Positions 27,548-35,563 of a DNA stretch of 64,000 nt are shown in pieces. A program made the translations under genes and the position numbers. Within the stretch, counting starts at the first letter, position 1; every line of letters starts with the position of its first letter. The stretch is from Oscillospiraceae bacterium (GTDB taxonomy: Bacteria; Bacillota; Clostridia; Saccharofermentanales; Fastidiosipilaceae). The stretch spans positions 114,423-178,422 of the forward strand of contig JASBZA010000002.1 of NCBI GenBank assembly GCA_029983685.1, given 5' to 3'. The notes below the pieces were generated by a model. That model was not told where the DNA came from. It made no database searches and worked only from the letters and a program-made list of their open reading frames with translations.

Positions 27548-28495
27548 TCAGTCTTGGACCAGGCCGGTCGAAAGATAGCGATCGCCGGAATCCGGTAAGA
27601 GGCTTACCAGTCGTTCACCGGGCTTTACACCGACTTCATCAACATATTTAATGACACCGGCCAAAGCCGCACCCGAGGAAATCCCTACGAAGAGGCCTTC
27701 GGTCCGGGCCAAAAGACGGGCATTGTCCATGGCGGCCTTATCCGAAACGGTCAACACACGCTCAGCCAGCTTTATATCCATGTTGCCGGGAACAAAGCCC
27801 GCTCCGATACCCTGTATACCGTGCTTGCCGGAGGGCTGACCGGACAAGACGGCTGATGTCTCGGGTTCTAAGGCATAGAGTTTAATGTCGGAATTTTGTG
27901 CTTTGAGATAACGACCCACGCCGGTAAAGGTGCCGCCGCTACCCACGCCGGCTAAAAAGACATCGACCTTACCGCCGGTCTGCTCCCAAATTTCGGGTCC
28001 GGTGGTCTTCTCATGATAGGCAGGATTGGCCGGATTGGAAAACTGGTCGGGAATAACGGCTCCGGGAATTTCTTTTTCTAACGCCTGAGCTTTCTCGATA
28101 GCACCTGCCATACCCTTGTCACCGGGAGTTAGGATAAGCTCGGCACCGTAGGCCTTGAGGAAATTTCTTCTTTCAACCGACATGGTTTCGGGCATAACCA
28201 AAATAGTCTTATAGCCTCTTATGGCACCTAAAGCAGCCAGAGAAATACCCGTGTTGCCTGAAGTGGGTTCAATTAAAGTCCCCCCCGGCTTAAGCTTGCC
28301 TTTTTCTTCTAAATCTAAAATCATGCCTAAGGCAGCCCGGTCTTTGACCGAACCGGTCAGATTAAAAGATTCGAGTTTCAAATAAAGATCCAAGCCGCCA
28401 AGGCCCACGGCCTCTAACCAGCGTACAGGCTTAAAAAGCGGTGTATGGCCGATAAAATCGACGGAGTCGGTAAAAATTTTCGTTTCTTGTTTCAT
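27548..28495 (-). CDS. cysK: Cysteine synthase A (O-acetylserine sulfhydrylase)
   Basis: 315 residues. The PLP lysine is in LTGSVKDRAALGMI near residue 50; EPTSGNTGISLAALG binds the substrate carboxylate; GVGSGGTFTGVGRYLK and FVGISSGAALAGVIKY complete the PLP site. It forms cysteine from O-acetylserine and sulfide in the cytosol. First gene of the cysK-cysE transcript, divergent from the kinase-like gene, with a perfect 14-bp palindrome in the shared regulatory region. No T-box leader is seen in the 110-bp gap. Confidence 0.95.
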   Translation of the reverse strand: MKQETKIFTDSVDFIGHTPLFKPVRWLEAVGLGGLDLYLKLESFNLTGSVKDRAALGMILDLEEKGKLKPGGTLIEPTSGNTGISLAALGAIRGYKTILVMPETMSVERRNFLKAYGAELILTPGDKGMAGAIEKAQALEKEIPGAVIPDQFSNPANPAYHEKTTGPEIWEQTGGKVDVFLAGVGSGGTFTGVGRYLKAQNSDIKLYALEPETSAVLSGQPSGKHGIQGIGAGFVPGNMDIKLAERVLTVSDKAAMDNARLLARTEGLFVGISSGAALAGVIKYVDEVGVKPGERLVSLLPDSGDRYLSTGLVQD

Positions 28496-28552
28496 AGCAT
28501 GTCCTTTCTAACTTACAGCTCTCAATAATAGATAAGCCTATTCTACCCTTTA

Positions 28553-28581
28553 TTGTACTTTGGTCACGTGACCATTAGAAT
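28553..28581 (+). promoter_or_regulatory. Divergent promoter region with perfect 14-bp palindrome
   Basis: TGGTCACGTGACCA (28561-28574) is a perfect palindrome. It lies exactly between a weak -35 TTGTAC (28553-28558) and -10 TAGAAT (28576-28581, 17-bp spacing) for the rightward gene, and 66-79 bp before cysK. Its symmetry and placement suggest a repressor site; the regulator is unknown. Confidence 0.5.
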
Positions 28582-28605
28582 AAAGCTAAAGAAGGGAGGC
28601 CCTTT

Positions 28606-29643
28606 ATGCCGGTGATTACATTAACGCACTTGCCGGGCACCCTGGGCGAAGATATAGCCCGGCGCCTGGCCACGAAATTGGGGATTCCTTTGTGGCTTTG
28701 ATCGGACACGGCCCAACTGTTCTTACAAGATATTGCATCGGATTACGATATCCGCCTTCTAGACGAGAGTCCCAAGCATTATCTTCGTAACGCTTCTAAC
28801 GGCATCAGTTTTCGTGACAATATTATACAGGGGATTAGGACCTATGCAGACCATGACAACGCCATTATCTTAGGTATAGTGCCCGGACTTTTCTTGGGCA
28901 ATCACCCCAATGCTATCAATATCCACGTCACGGCCCCAACCGAACTTCGTGAAGAGCGCTTACTAGCCGAAAAGGGTGCCGGCTTTAAGTCCGTTTCGCA
29001 GAAGATGCAACAAGCAGACCGCCTCTTTCGCCGCTATGCGTCCATCCTTTTTAACGAAGAAGCCCAAGACCCCTTTCTTTATCATCTGACCATCAACACC
29101 GGAAAAATCAGCACTGATGCCGCCGTCAACATGATTGCCGAAGCCTATAGAGACCATTTGGCCCGGGAAATTCTGGTGGATACTATGGCGGACAACGAGA
29201 GACTGCGTTTCCTTCGGGAAGAAACCACCAAGATGAAGAACTCTTCGGAGATTTCTTTTGCCAAAGTTTTAGACATGTACCACATTAAATGGGTCTACGA
29301 GCCTAAAACCTTCCCGCTGGAATGGAACGCCGACGGGACTATCAAGAAAGCCTTTTCACCGGACTTTTTCTTGCCGGAATATAACCTCTATTTGGAATTG
29401 ACGGTCATGAACCCCAAGTACAGCTCGGAGAAAAAGCAAAAGGTCCGCATGATTCAAGAACTTTATCCGGGAACCAAGGTGTCTTTGGTCAGTCGCAAGG
29501 ACTTCCTCCATGCCTTGCGAAGCCTGGAACGGGCCAGCCAGGCCGCTTTGGTTTCTACGGCAGTCGATGAGGAGCAGGAATGGCATGACGATATGATCCG
29601 GACCTCGGACGACCCTTTAAAGATGAGAGGATGGGAGGCATAG
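28606..29643 (+). pseudogene. Cytidylate-kinase-like / PD-(D/E)xK-like fusion with in-frame TGA
   Basis: From ATG 28606 (after GGGAGG) the frame encodes 345 residues plus one in-frame TGA at 28699-28701 (codon 32). Both sides of the stop are in the same frame and read as one protein. Residues 1-210 resemble the AAK6 cytidylate-kinase-like family: a degenerate P-loop THLPGTLGEDIARRLATKLG, then NAIILGIVPGLFLGNHPNAI and NIHVTAPTELREERLL. Residues 235-320 look like a PD-(D/E)xK fold: KWVYEPKTFPLEW, then SPDFFLPEYNLYLELTV with D253 and E264. The following PRTase-like gene starts 4 bp after the stop. Either a recent nonsense mutation, a sequencing error, read-through, or a shorter product from GTG 28879 (no strong ribosome site) applies. 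No SECIS-like hairpin is clear. Confidence 0.65.
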
Positions 29644-29646
29644 GAC

Positions 29647-30216
29647 GTGACTTTAAGACTTCCAAGCGCTTCTGAATATGAAGACCAGGTACTTTTTAGT
29701 GCCGACCAAATCGCCGACAGGATGGCCGATATGGGGCAGGAAATCAGCCTGGCCTATCCAGACGGCCTTCTCATCATTGCCAACCAAAGAGCCTCTTTAA
29801 TCTTTTTGGCCGACCTGGTCCGGCAAATTCAAGTGCCGGTCGACTATGATTTCGTCGACCTGGGCCGGGTCACCGTGGACAAGGAAACGCCGGTGCTTTT
29901 CGTCCGCCAGACCGGCCGTATCGACATTAAAGACCGTGACGTCCTGCTTCTGACCGACATTGTCCGGTCGGGTTTTACGATGCATTTTTTGATGAAAGAA
30001 TTGATTACCCGAGAGCCTAAGTCCCTGGAGGTCTGTACGCTCCTCCATAACCCGGACCAGCAACTTTTGCCTATCCCCATTAAGTTCAGCGGTTTTAGGA
30101 CCAACGAAAAGTCTTGCTGCGGCTACGGTATGGCCTATGAGGGGCAGGGGCGGCGCTTCCCTGATATTGTGACCTTGGTAGCGGACGCAGAAGAAGATGA
30201 AGAGGACGAAGCTTAA
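29647..30216 (+). CDS. Phosphoribosyltransferase-like protein (HPRT type, catalytic Asp missing)
   Basis: 189 residues, GTG start. The fold follows hypoxanthine phosphoribosyltransferase: IANQRASLIFLADLVRQIQV for the PPi loop region, then YDFVDLGRVTVDKE, and the PRPP loop DVLLLTDIVRSGFTM. In active HPRT the loop reads E-D-I-x-D-T/S-G. Here it is T103-D104-I-V-R107-S-G109, so the first acidic residue and the general-base Asp are replaced by Thr and Arg. The C-terminus is an acidic tail (EEDEEDEA). It may be inactive, altered, or regulatory. It is tightly coupled to the kinase-like/nuclease-like gene (4-bp gap), suggesting a joint role rather than purine salvage. Confidence 0.75.
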   Translation: MTLRLPSASEYEDQVLFSADQIADRMADMGQEISLAYPDGLLIIANQRASLIFLADLVRQIQVPVDYDFVDLGRVTVDKETPVLFVRQTGRIDIKDRDVLLLTDIVRSGFTMHFLMKELITREPKSLEVCTLLHNPDQQLLPIPIKFSGFRTNEKSCCGYGMAYEGQGRRFPDIVTLVADAEEDEEDEA

Positions 30217-30233
30217 GAAGTTCTGCCTACTTA

Positions 30234-30809
30234 TTAATCCGCCGTCTTTTCGACCGCTTGGGCCAGGGCCAAAAGCTTCTGGCCTTCTTTTGTAAGCGCC
30301 AGGAGGCGCTGGTTGGAACTGCCTCTAAAGGCTAAATCCAAGGTTCTTTTCGCCATAATAAAGGGGCCGTCTATTAATAAGTCGGTCTGATTTAGTAGAG
30401 CTTTATAATCGGCGGCTTGGGGGCGCTTTTCTTCTATGGCCCCTTCCAGATATTCCAAGCTATAGCCGGTATAAGTCACGATATTGGCTTGTGGAGCTCG
30501 GGCTTTCAATGTTTTTGCCAAATGAGCCAAAACCTCGCCTTGTAAAAAGGGTTCGCCGCCGGAAAAAGTCAGACCCATCAGGGCACCGTTTTCTAAATAC
30601 ATGTGAAGGAGGTCTTCCTCGGCATAATAACGGCCGCCATAGCGGACATGGGTAGATGGATTGTGGCAGCCCGGGCAGCGGTGGGGGCAGCCCTGGGTAA
30701 AGAGAACCATGCGAAGGCCCGGACCATCCACAATAGATTCTTTGACAACCGAAGCCAGGTAGGGCCCGGTTCCGGCTGTCTCTAAATTGTTTTTCTTTAT
30801 CTGAAACAT
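30234..30809 (-). CDS. nrdG: Anaerobic ribonucleotide reductase activating protein
   Basis: 191 residues. The radical SAM [4Fe-4S] motif is C41-P-H-R-C45-P-G-C48, followed by GLTFSGGEPFLQ, the SAM-binding GGE segment. It generates the glycyl radical on NrdD. Its ATG overlaps the nrdD TAA by one base (TAATG), so translation is coupled. It is slightly longer than the usual 155-180 residues at the C-terminus. Confidence 0.95.
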   Translation of the reverse strand: MFQIKKNNLETAGTGPYLASVVKESIVDGPGLRMVLFTQGCPHRCPGCHNPSTHVRYGGRYYAEEDLLHMYLENGALMGLTFSGGEPFLQGEVLAHLAKTLKARAPQANIVTYTGYSLEYLEGAIEEKRPQAADYKALLNQTDLLIDGPFIMAKRTLDLAFRGSSNQRLLALTKEGQKLLALAQAVEKTAD

Positions 30810-33115
30810 TATTGGTGCTTGACCCGTTCTTCTACTTCGGACCTCTTGGCATCGTTGAAGCGGTCCAGGGTGCCTACTAAGTAGCCGGTAATGCGGCGGA
30901 TGCGCTCAAAGGGCTGGGCCTGGGTCTCGTGGCGGCCGCAACGGGGGCAGACATCACCGATCACACCGTGGTAACCGCAAACCGGGTCGCGGTCCAAAGG
31001 ATGGTTAATGGATCCGTAGCCGATACCCTTATCTTTCATATATAAGACCAGGTCTTCAAAGGCCTTGAGGTTTTTGGAGGGGCTGCCGTCCAACTCGATA
31101 TAGGAAATGTGGCCGGCATTGGTAAAGGCGTGGTAGGGGGCTTCGATGTCGATTTTGCCTTTGGCCGAGATAGGAAAATAAACCGGCACATGGAAAGAGT
31201 TGGTGTAGAACTTGTGATTGGTAATGCCCGGCATAACACCGTAGCGCTCACGGTCCATACGGACGAAGCGGCCGGACAATCCCTCGGCGGGCGTGGCCAA
31301 AAGCGTGTAGTTCAGCTGCTCTTGCTGACTTCTCTCGTCACAGCGCTGACGCATATAAGACACGATCTTAAGACCCAGCTCCTGAGAAGCGGGCGACTCA
31401 CCATGGTGCTGACCGGTCAGGGCCACCAGGCATTCGGACAGGCCGATGAAGCCGATACTTAAGGTGCCGTGGCGGAGTACTCGCTCCAGGCTCTCGTCGG
31501 GTCCCAAGGTCTCGGAATCGATCCAGACCCCCTGGCCCATGAGGAAGGGGTAGTTTTTCTTGGTCTTGGAAATCTGGATGGTGAAGCGGTGCTTGAGCTG
31601 GCGGAAAACCAGGTCCATGCGGTCGTCCAAAAGTTCGAAAAACTTATCCAAGTCTCCCCTGGCTTCAATACCCAGGCGGGGCAGATTAATAGAAGTAAAG
31701 CTCAGGTTGCCGCGGCCAAAGGTCTGTGCCTTCTGAGGGTCGTAGGTATTGCCCATAACGCGGGTCCGGCAGCCCATATAGGCCACTTCGGTGTTGGGAT
31801 CGCCGGCTTTGTAGTACTGGAGGTTAAAAGGGGCGTCCATGAAGGAGAAGTTAGGGAAAAGTCTCTCGGCCGAGCAGCGGACGGCTTCTTGGAAGAGGTC
31901 ATAGTTGGGGTCGCCCGGGGCTGTATTAAGGCCGTCTTTTACCTTGAAAATCTGGACCGGGAAGATAGGGGTCTCACCGTTACCCAAGCCGTCTTCGGTA
32001 GCCCTCAGAAGTTCACGCATGACCAAGCGGCCGGCCTCGGAGGTATCGGTTCCGTAGTTGATGGAGCTAAAGGGGACCTGGGCGCCGGCTCTAGAGTTCA
32101 TGGTGTTTAAGTTGTGGATTAAAGCCTGCATGGCCTGGTAGGTGGACCGACGGGTCCTGGCTAGAACCAGGTCCAAGATAGCTTTCTCGTTAGGTGCGGG
32201 CTTGGTCTTGAGTGCTTGGGCCATGGCGTTAAAGTCCATTTCTTGGAGTTTATTGCGGGTTTCCTCGTCTACTTCTTTACCCCAAAGTTCAGCTTCGGAC
32301 AAGACGTCTTTCATATGCTTTTTGGCCGTCTTGTTGACGCCTTCGGCCATGGCGAAATCAAAGTTGGGGATGGCCTGGCCGCCGTGCATTTCGTTTTGGT
32401 TGGCTTGGATGGCGATGCAGGCCAAGGCAGCGTAAGACTCGATGGACTGGGGCTCTCTCAAGACGCCGTGTCCGGTGGAGAAGCCGCCCTTGAAGAGCTT
32501 ATCTAAGTTAATCTGGCAGCAGGTTTCGGTCAGGAGGTAGAAGTCTTTGTCGTGGATGTGGATGTCGCCTTGGGCGTGGGCTTTGGCCATGTCTTCGGGG
32601 AGGACGTAGGCGTCGATAAAAGCCTTGGCCCCTTCGGACCCGTACTTCAGCATGGTGCCCATGGCTGTATCGCCGTCGATATTGGCATTCTCGCGCTTGA
32701 GATCGGAATTTTTGGCATCCTGAAGCGAAATATCCCGATAGGTTTCCATGAGCTTATGGGCGGTCTCACGCCGTCTGGTATGCTCGGCCCGGTAAACCAT
32801 GTAGGCTTTGGCGGTCTGATAGACCTGATGGTCCAATAAGACCTTTTCGACTACGTCCTGGATTTGCTCAACGCCCGGTGTGTCCTGTTCTTCAATACCC
32901 AGAACCACTTGGTTGGTCAGGTAGTCTAAATCGTCACCCGACAAGGTCTCACTGGGGACGGTGCGATTGGCTTTGGCCATGGCTTCTCTGATCTTGTAGC
33001 GATCAAAGAGAACTCTGGTGCCGTCTCTTTTTAGAATCCACTGAGGGCCTTTGGCCTCGGGGATGCTGATGGTGCTGTACATTGTGTCTGCTGTTTTGGT
33101 ACCGGTTTTAGTCAT
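30809..33115 (-). CDS. nrdD: Anaerobic (class III) ribonucleoside-triphosphate reductase
   Basis: 768 residues. N-terminal ATP-cone (residues about 25-115, WILKRDGTRVLFDRYKIREA) for allosteric control; catalytic barrel with HIHDKDFYLLTETCCQINLD and GRGNLSFTSINLPRLG; the C-terminal Zn site DPVCGYHGVIGDVCPRCGR (one of the usual four Cys appears as His); and the glycyl-radical segment RITGYLVGTLDRF. It reduces ribonucleoside triphosphates without oxygen. Expression is controlled by a cobalamin riboswitch ending at the start codon and two NrdR-like boxes, implying that the cell also has a B12-dependent class II enzyme. Confidence 0.97.
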   Translation of the reverse strand: MTKTGTKTADTMYSTISIPEAKGPQWILKRDGTRVLFDRYKIREAMAKANRTVPSETLSGDDLDYLTNQVVLGIEEQDTPGVEQIQDVVEKVLLDHQVYQTAKAYMVYRAEHTRRRETAHKLMETYRDISLQDAKNSDLKRENANIDGDTAMGTMLKYGSEGAKAFIDAYVLPEDMAKAHAQGDIHIHDKDFYLLTETCCQINLDKLFKGGFSTGHGVLREPQSIESYAALACIAIQANQNEMHGGQAIPNFDFAMAEGVNKTAKKHMKDVLSEAELWGKEVDEETRNKLQEMDFNAMAQALKTKPAPNEKAILDLVLARTRRSTYQAMQALIHNLNTMNSRAGAQVPFSSINYGTDTSEAGRLVMRELLRATEDGLGNGETPIFPVQIFKVKDGLNTAPGDPNYDLFQEAVRCSAERLFPNFSFMDAPFNLQYYKAGDPNTEVAYMGCRTRVMGNTYDPQKAQTFGRGNLSFTSINLPRLGIEARGDLDKFFELLDDRMDLVFRQLKHRFTIQISKTKKNYPFLMGQGVWIDSETLGPDESLERVLRHGTLSIGFIGLSECLVALTGQHHGESPASQELGLKIVSYMRQRCDERSQQEQLNYTLLATPAEGLSGRFVRMDRERYGVMPGITNHKFYTNSFHVPVYFPISAKGKIDIEAPYHAFTNAGHISYIELDGSPSKNLKAFEDLVLYMKDKGIGYGSINHPLDRDPVCGYHGVIGDVCPRCGRHETQAQPFERIRRITGYLVGTLDRFNDAKRSEVEERVKHQ

Positions 33116-33116
33116 A

Positions 33117-33156
33117 AAAAATCTCCCTTACAAACTTGTGTTCGAGTTTGAGGGAG
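33117..33156 (-). terminator. Riboswitch expression platform: hairpin with T run and masked ribosome site
   Basis: Arms CTCCCT (33123-33128) and AGGGAG (33151-33156), plus CAAACT (33131-33136) with AGTTTG (33145-33150), form a long stem. On the minus strand its 3' arm contains the nrdD ribosome site (AAGGGAG) and is followed by ATTTTTT running to the nrdD ATG. It can therefore both terminate transcription and hide the ribosome site. Confidence 0.7.
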
Positions 33157-33212
33157 CTCGCAGTCCATGGGAAAATCCCAAAGTCCGCCCGCTCCTGTCA
33201 TACTCCGTGACA

Positions 33213-33367
33213 CGGGCACTTCTAAGGCAAGTCTTCCGGCTGGGGTCCATCCCTCTACCCTTCCCGGGCTCTTCTTTAAGCCCAGTGGTGTTGTGGAGTT
33301 CTAAAACCCTTACGGCGGCGGGACCGCACAGGCTTCTAACCTGTTTCCTTATTAAGCGAAGCACCCG
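33213..33367 (-). promoter_or_regulatory. Cobalamin riboswitch upstream of nrdDG
   Basis: Minus strand. P1 is CGGGTGCTTC (33367-33358) with GAAGTGCCCG (33222-33213), 10 bp including two wobbles. Inside are the class hallmarks: GGAAACAGGTTAGAAGCCTG, GCGGTCCCGCCGCCGTAA, ACCACTGGGC, AGCCCGGGAAGG and AGCCGGAAGACTTGCC. B12 binding normally switches such leaders off. A second exact copy of GAAGTGCCCG lies just 5' of P1 (33383-33374) and can form an alternative hairpin with the same P1 strand. With the NrdR boxes and the expression platform this accounts for the whole 352-bp gap 33116-33467. Confidence 0.9.
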
Positions 33368-33394
33368 GTCACCCGGGCACTTCACGCCTCAAAA

Positions 33395-33443
33395 GTACTA
33401 TATATTGTGTTTACTGTCCTATAGGATGCACCAAATATAGGAT
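33395..33443. promoter_or_regulatory. Two NrdR-like boxes before the nrdDG leader
   Basis: GTACTATATATTGTGT (33395-33410) and GCACCAAATATAGGAT (33428-33443) resemble the NrdR box (consensus near ACACTATATATTGTGT). They lie about three helical turns apart (33 bp start to start, against the usual 31-32), as NrdR pairs do. The first is close to consensus, the second weaker. TTGACC at 33451-33446 could be a -35. Confidence 0.55.
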
Positions 33444-33467
33444 TTGGTCAAGGGTTGATTATGCGTA

Positions 33468-33932
33468 TTATTTGATAATTATATCAATATTTCCTGTAAA
33501 ATCCTTACATTCAATACCGATATAATTTCCACCATCAGGAAGTGTGATCGTATCACTGTATGTTCCCGTCGTATCTATTAAGGACACTGCTTCATCGGAT
33601 CCCGAAATCCAAAACACATTTGCAGTACCACTTAAAACTTCTAATGTACACGTAATAGATATATCTTTTCCGGCCTCTCTTTTAATTGAAGTCCCGCCAA
33701 ATAAATATTCTGTATCTGAAAAGTTTTTATAGTCCGCTTGGTAGCTGCCTGTATAATCATCAATCCCTTTTTCTTTTTTCCCTTGTAGAGATAATTTGCT
33801 TGTTAGTTCTACGGAGCCCGCAAATTGAATGGCATTATTATAGTGATTGAGAATTTCATCTTTTGTACAACCGGAAAGCGTAAATACTCCAATGAGAATT
33901 ATTAGTATCAAAGATAAAAATGGTTTTTTCAT
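33468..33932 (-). CDS. Small lipoprotein of unknown function
   Basis: 154 residues. Lipoprotein signal MKKPFLSLILIILIGVF with lipobox LSGC at about residue 22. The mature part, TKDEILNHYNNAIQFAGS onward, is predicted to be a beta-rich domain of about 100 residues (TYSDTITLPDGGNYIGIEC near the end, typical of a beta-sandwich that binds or packs at the surface). No family is recognised. AT-rich, alone between the nrdDG leader and a transporter, both on the minus strand. Its start has a weak AGAAAG ribosome site. Confidence 0.75.
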   Translation of the reverse strand: MKKPFLSLILIILIGVFTLSGCTKDEILNHYNNAIQFAGSVELTSKLSLQGKKEKGIDDYTGSYQADYKNFSDTEYLFGGTSIKREAGKDISITCTLEVLSGTANVFWISGSDEAVSLIDTTGTYSDTITLPDGGNYIGIECKDFTGNIDIIIK

Positions 33933-34082
33933 AAAGTTTTACCCTTCTTTCTCTAGTTCCGCTTTTTCGCTTCTCTCTACTTTTCTTACTAATTATTCTA
34001 TCACTCAGATTTTGCACAACCTTACAACAAGTCTGCTTTAACCTTACAGAAACCTTACGAATTCTCGTTAAACGACTCAAAC

Positions 34083-34122
34083 AAAAAAATAACCCGTAAT
34101 CCTTTCATTTCAAGATTACGGG
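34083..34122 (-). terminator. Rho-independent terminator after the NSS transporter
   Basis: CCCGTAATC (34093-34101) and GATTACGGG (34114-34122) form a perfect 9-bp stem. On the minus strand the T-rich TTATTTTTTT follows. It ends the transporter transcript 26 bp beyond its stop. Confidence 0.85.
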
Positions 34123-34147
34123 CGTCTACATATTGTTAAGCTCTTAT

Positions 34148-35500
34148 TTAGAAGAAATTTTTAAGCCCTATGACAAAGAGTGCCAAAATAACGACCGGCA
34201 AGACGAATGTCATATAGGGCTTGGCTTTGGCCGGGAAGCGTAGCCCCTTGCCGGAATTGGCTTCGTCCAAGAAATTCGTAAAGCCCCAACCGCCGGGCAG
34301 GGTCACGAAGAGGACGTAGATGAAAGAACCCAATGGCAGGATGATATTGGAAACCAAAAAGTCTTCCAGGTCCATGATGTTTTTGTCGGGCCCCAGGGGC
34401 TGGATATGAGACCAGCGGTTAAAGCCCAAAATACAAGGCAGGACCAAGACCAGCATAACCAGGGCATTAATTAAAGCCGATTTCTTGCGCGACCACCCGA
34501 ACAGGGCCATGGAGGACGCCACCAGATTTTCGTAGACGGCCAAAATGGTCGAGAAGGCGGCAAAGGTCATGAATAAGAAGAAAAGGCTGCCCCAGATGCG
34601 CCCGCCACTCATGTGGTTAAAGATGTTGGGCAGGGTGATGAAAATAAGGCTGGGACCGGCTTCGGCGCTAACTCCGAAGGTGAAGGTCGCGGGGAAAATA
34701 ATGAGACCGGCCATGATGGCGACAAAGGTATCGAGCAGGATGATGTTGACGGATTCGCCCAGGAGAGTCCGGTCCTTGTCTATATAGGAACCGAAAATCG
34801 CTACCGAACCCATACCGACACTTAGGGTGAAGAAGGCCTGATTCATAGCACCGATGAGGACGTCGACGCTGAATTTGGAGAAATCAGGCTTCAGGTAGAA
34901 GCTGAGCCCTTTTTTGGCCCCGGGCAAGGTCATACTCTTGACCGCAACGAGGACAATCAGGACCAGCAAGGCCAGCATCATGTGCTTGGTGACACGCTCC
35001 AGACCGTTCTGAAGCTTCATGGAGCAGACGGTAAATCCGAAGATAACCACGATAAGGGTGGGCCAAATCATATTCCAAGGGTTGGCCAAAGTCTGATCGA
35101 AAACGGCCGATACCTGGTCGGTGTCGAGGCCCTGGAAGTCACCCGTCACGTGCAAGACCATATAGCGCAAAATCCAGCCCGTTACGACCGAGTAAAACAT
35201 CATGAGAATGTAGTTACCGGCCAAAGAAAAGTAAGAGTGGATGTGCCACTTGCTTCCCTTGGGCTCCAGTTCCTGATACATCTGCACGGGGGTTTTCTGA
35301 CTGGCCCGGCCCAGAGAAAATTCTATGGCCATAACAGGAAGGCCTAAAAGGATTAGGAAGATAATATAAAAGATGACGAAGATGCCTCCGCCGTATTGGC
35401 CGGCCATCCAGGGGAATTTCCACACATTGCCGACCCCGATTGCGCAGCCTGCGCTAATTAAAATAAAACCTAACCTGCTTCCTAAGCGGTCTTGTGCCAT
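34148..35500 (-). CDS. Sodium:neurotransmitter symporter family (NSS) transporter
   Basis: 450 residues, about 11 membrane helices, as in LeuT-like bacterial NSS proteins. The first helix carries the family signature, with IGVGNVWKFPWMAGQYGGG unwound around the substrate and Na+ sites. Later helices include AFFTLSVGMGSVAIFGSYI (helix 6 region) and FAAFSTILAVYENLVASSMA (helix 8). It cotransports an amino acid or similar solute with Na+. No neighbour indicates the substrate. Stand-alone gene with its own terminator. Confidence 0.93.
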   Translation of the reverse strand: MAQDRLGSRLGFILISAGCAIGVGNVWKFPWMAGQYGGGIFVIFYIIFLILLGLPVMAIEFSLGRASQKTPVQMYQELEPKGSKWHIHSYFSLAGNYILMMFYSVVTGWILRYMVLHVTGDFQGLDTDQVSAVFDQTLANPWNMIWPTLIVVIFGFTVCSMKLQNGLERVTKHMMLALLVLIVLVAVKSMTLPGAKKGLSFYLKPDFSKFSVDVLIGAMNQAFFTLSVGMGSVAIFGSYIDKDRTLLGESVNIILLDTFVAIMAGLIIFPATFTFGVSAEAGPSLIFITLPNIFNHMSGGRIWGSLFFLFMTFAAFSTILAVYENLVASSMALFGWSRKKSALINALVMLVLVLPCILGFNRWSHIQPLGPDKNIMDLEDFLVSNIILPLGSFIYVLFVTLPGGWGFTNFLDEANSGKGLRFPAKAKPYMTFVLPVVILALFVIGLKNFF

Positions 35501-35563
35501 AGGATGATCCTCTTTCCCGTCAAAACTTCTAATGTTTGCTTGTAATTTGTATAAACGGATGTC

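Noticed and set aside
28699..28701. TGA as selenocysteine
   Set aside because: No convincing SECIS hairpin directly follows the codon, and the position is not a known redox-active Cys site in this family.
31469..32110. 213-codon + strand frame opposite nrdD
   Set aside because: It is the antisense shadow of a highly conserved gene with no family match.
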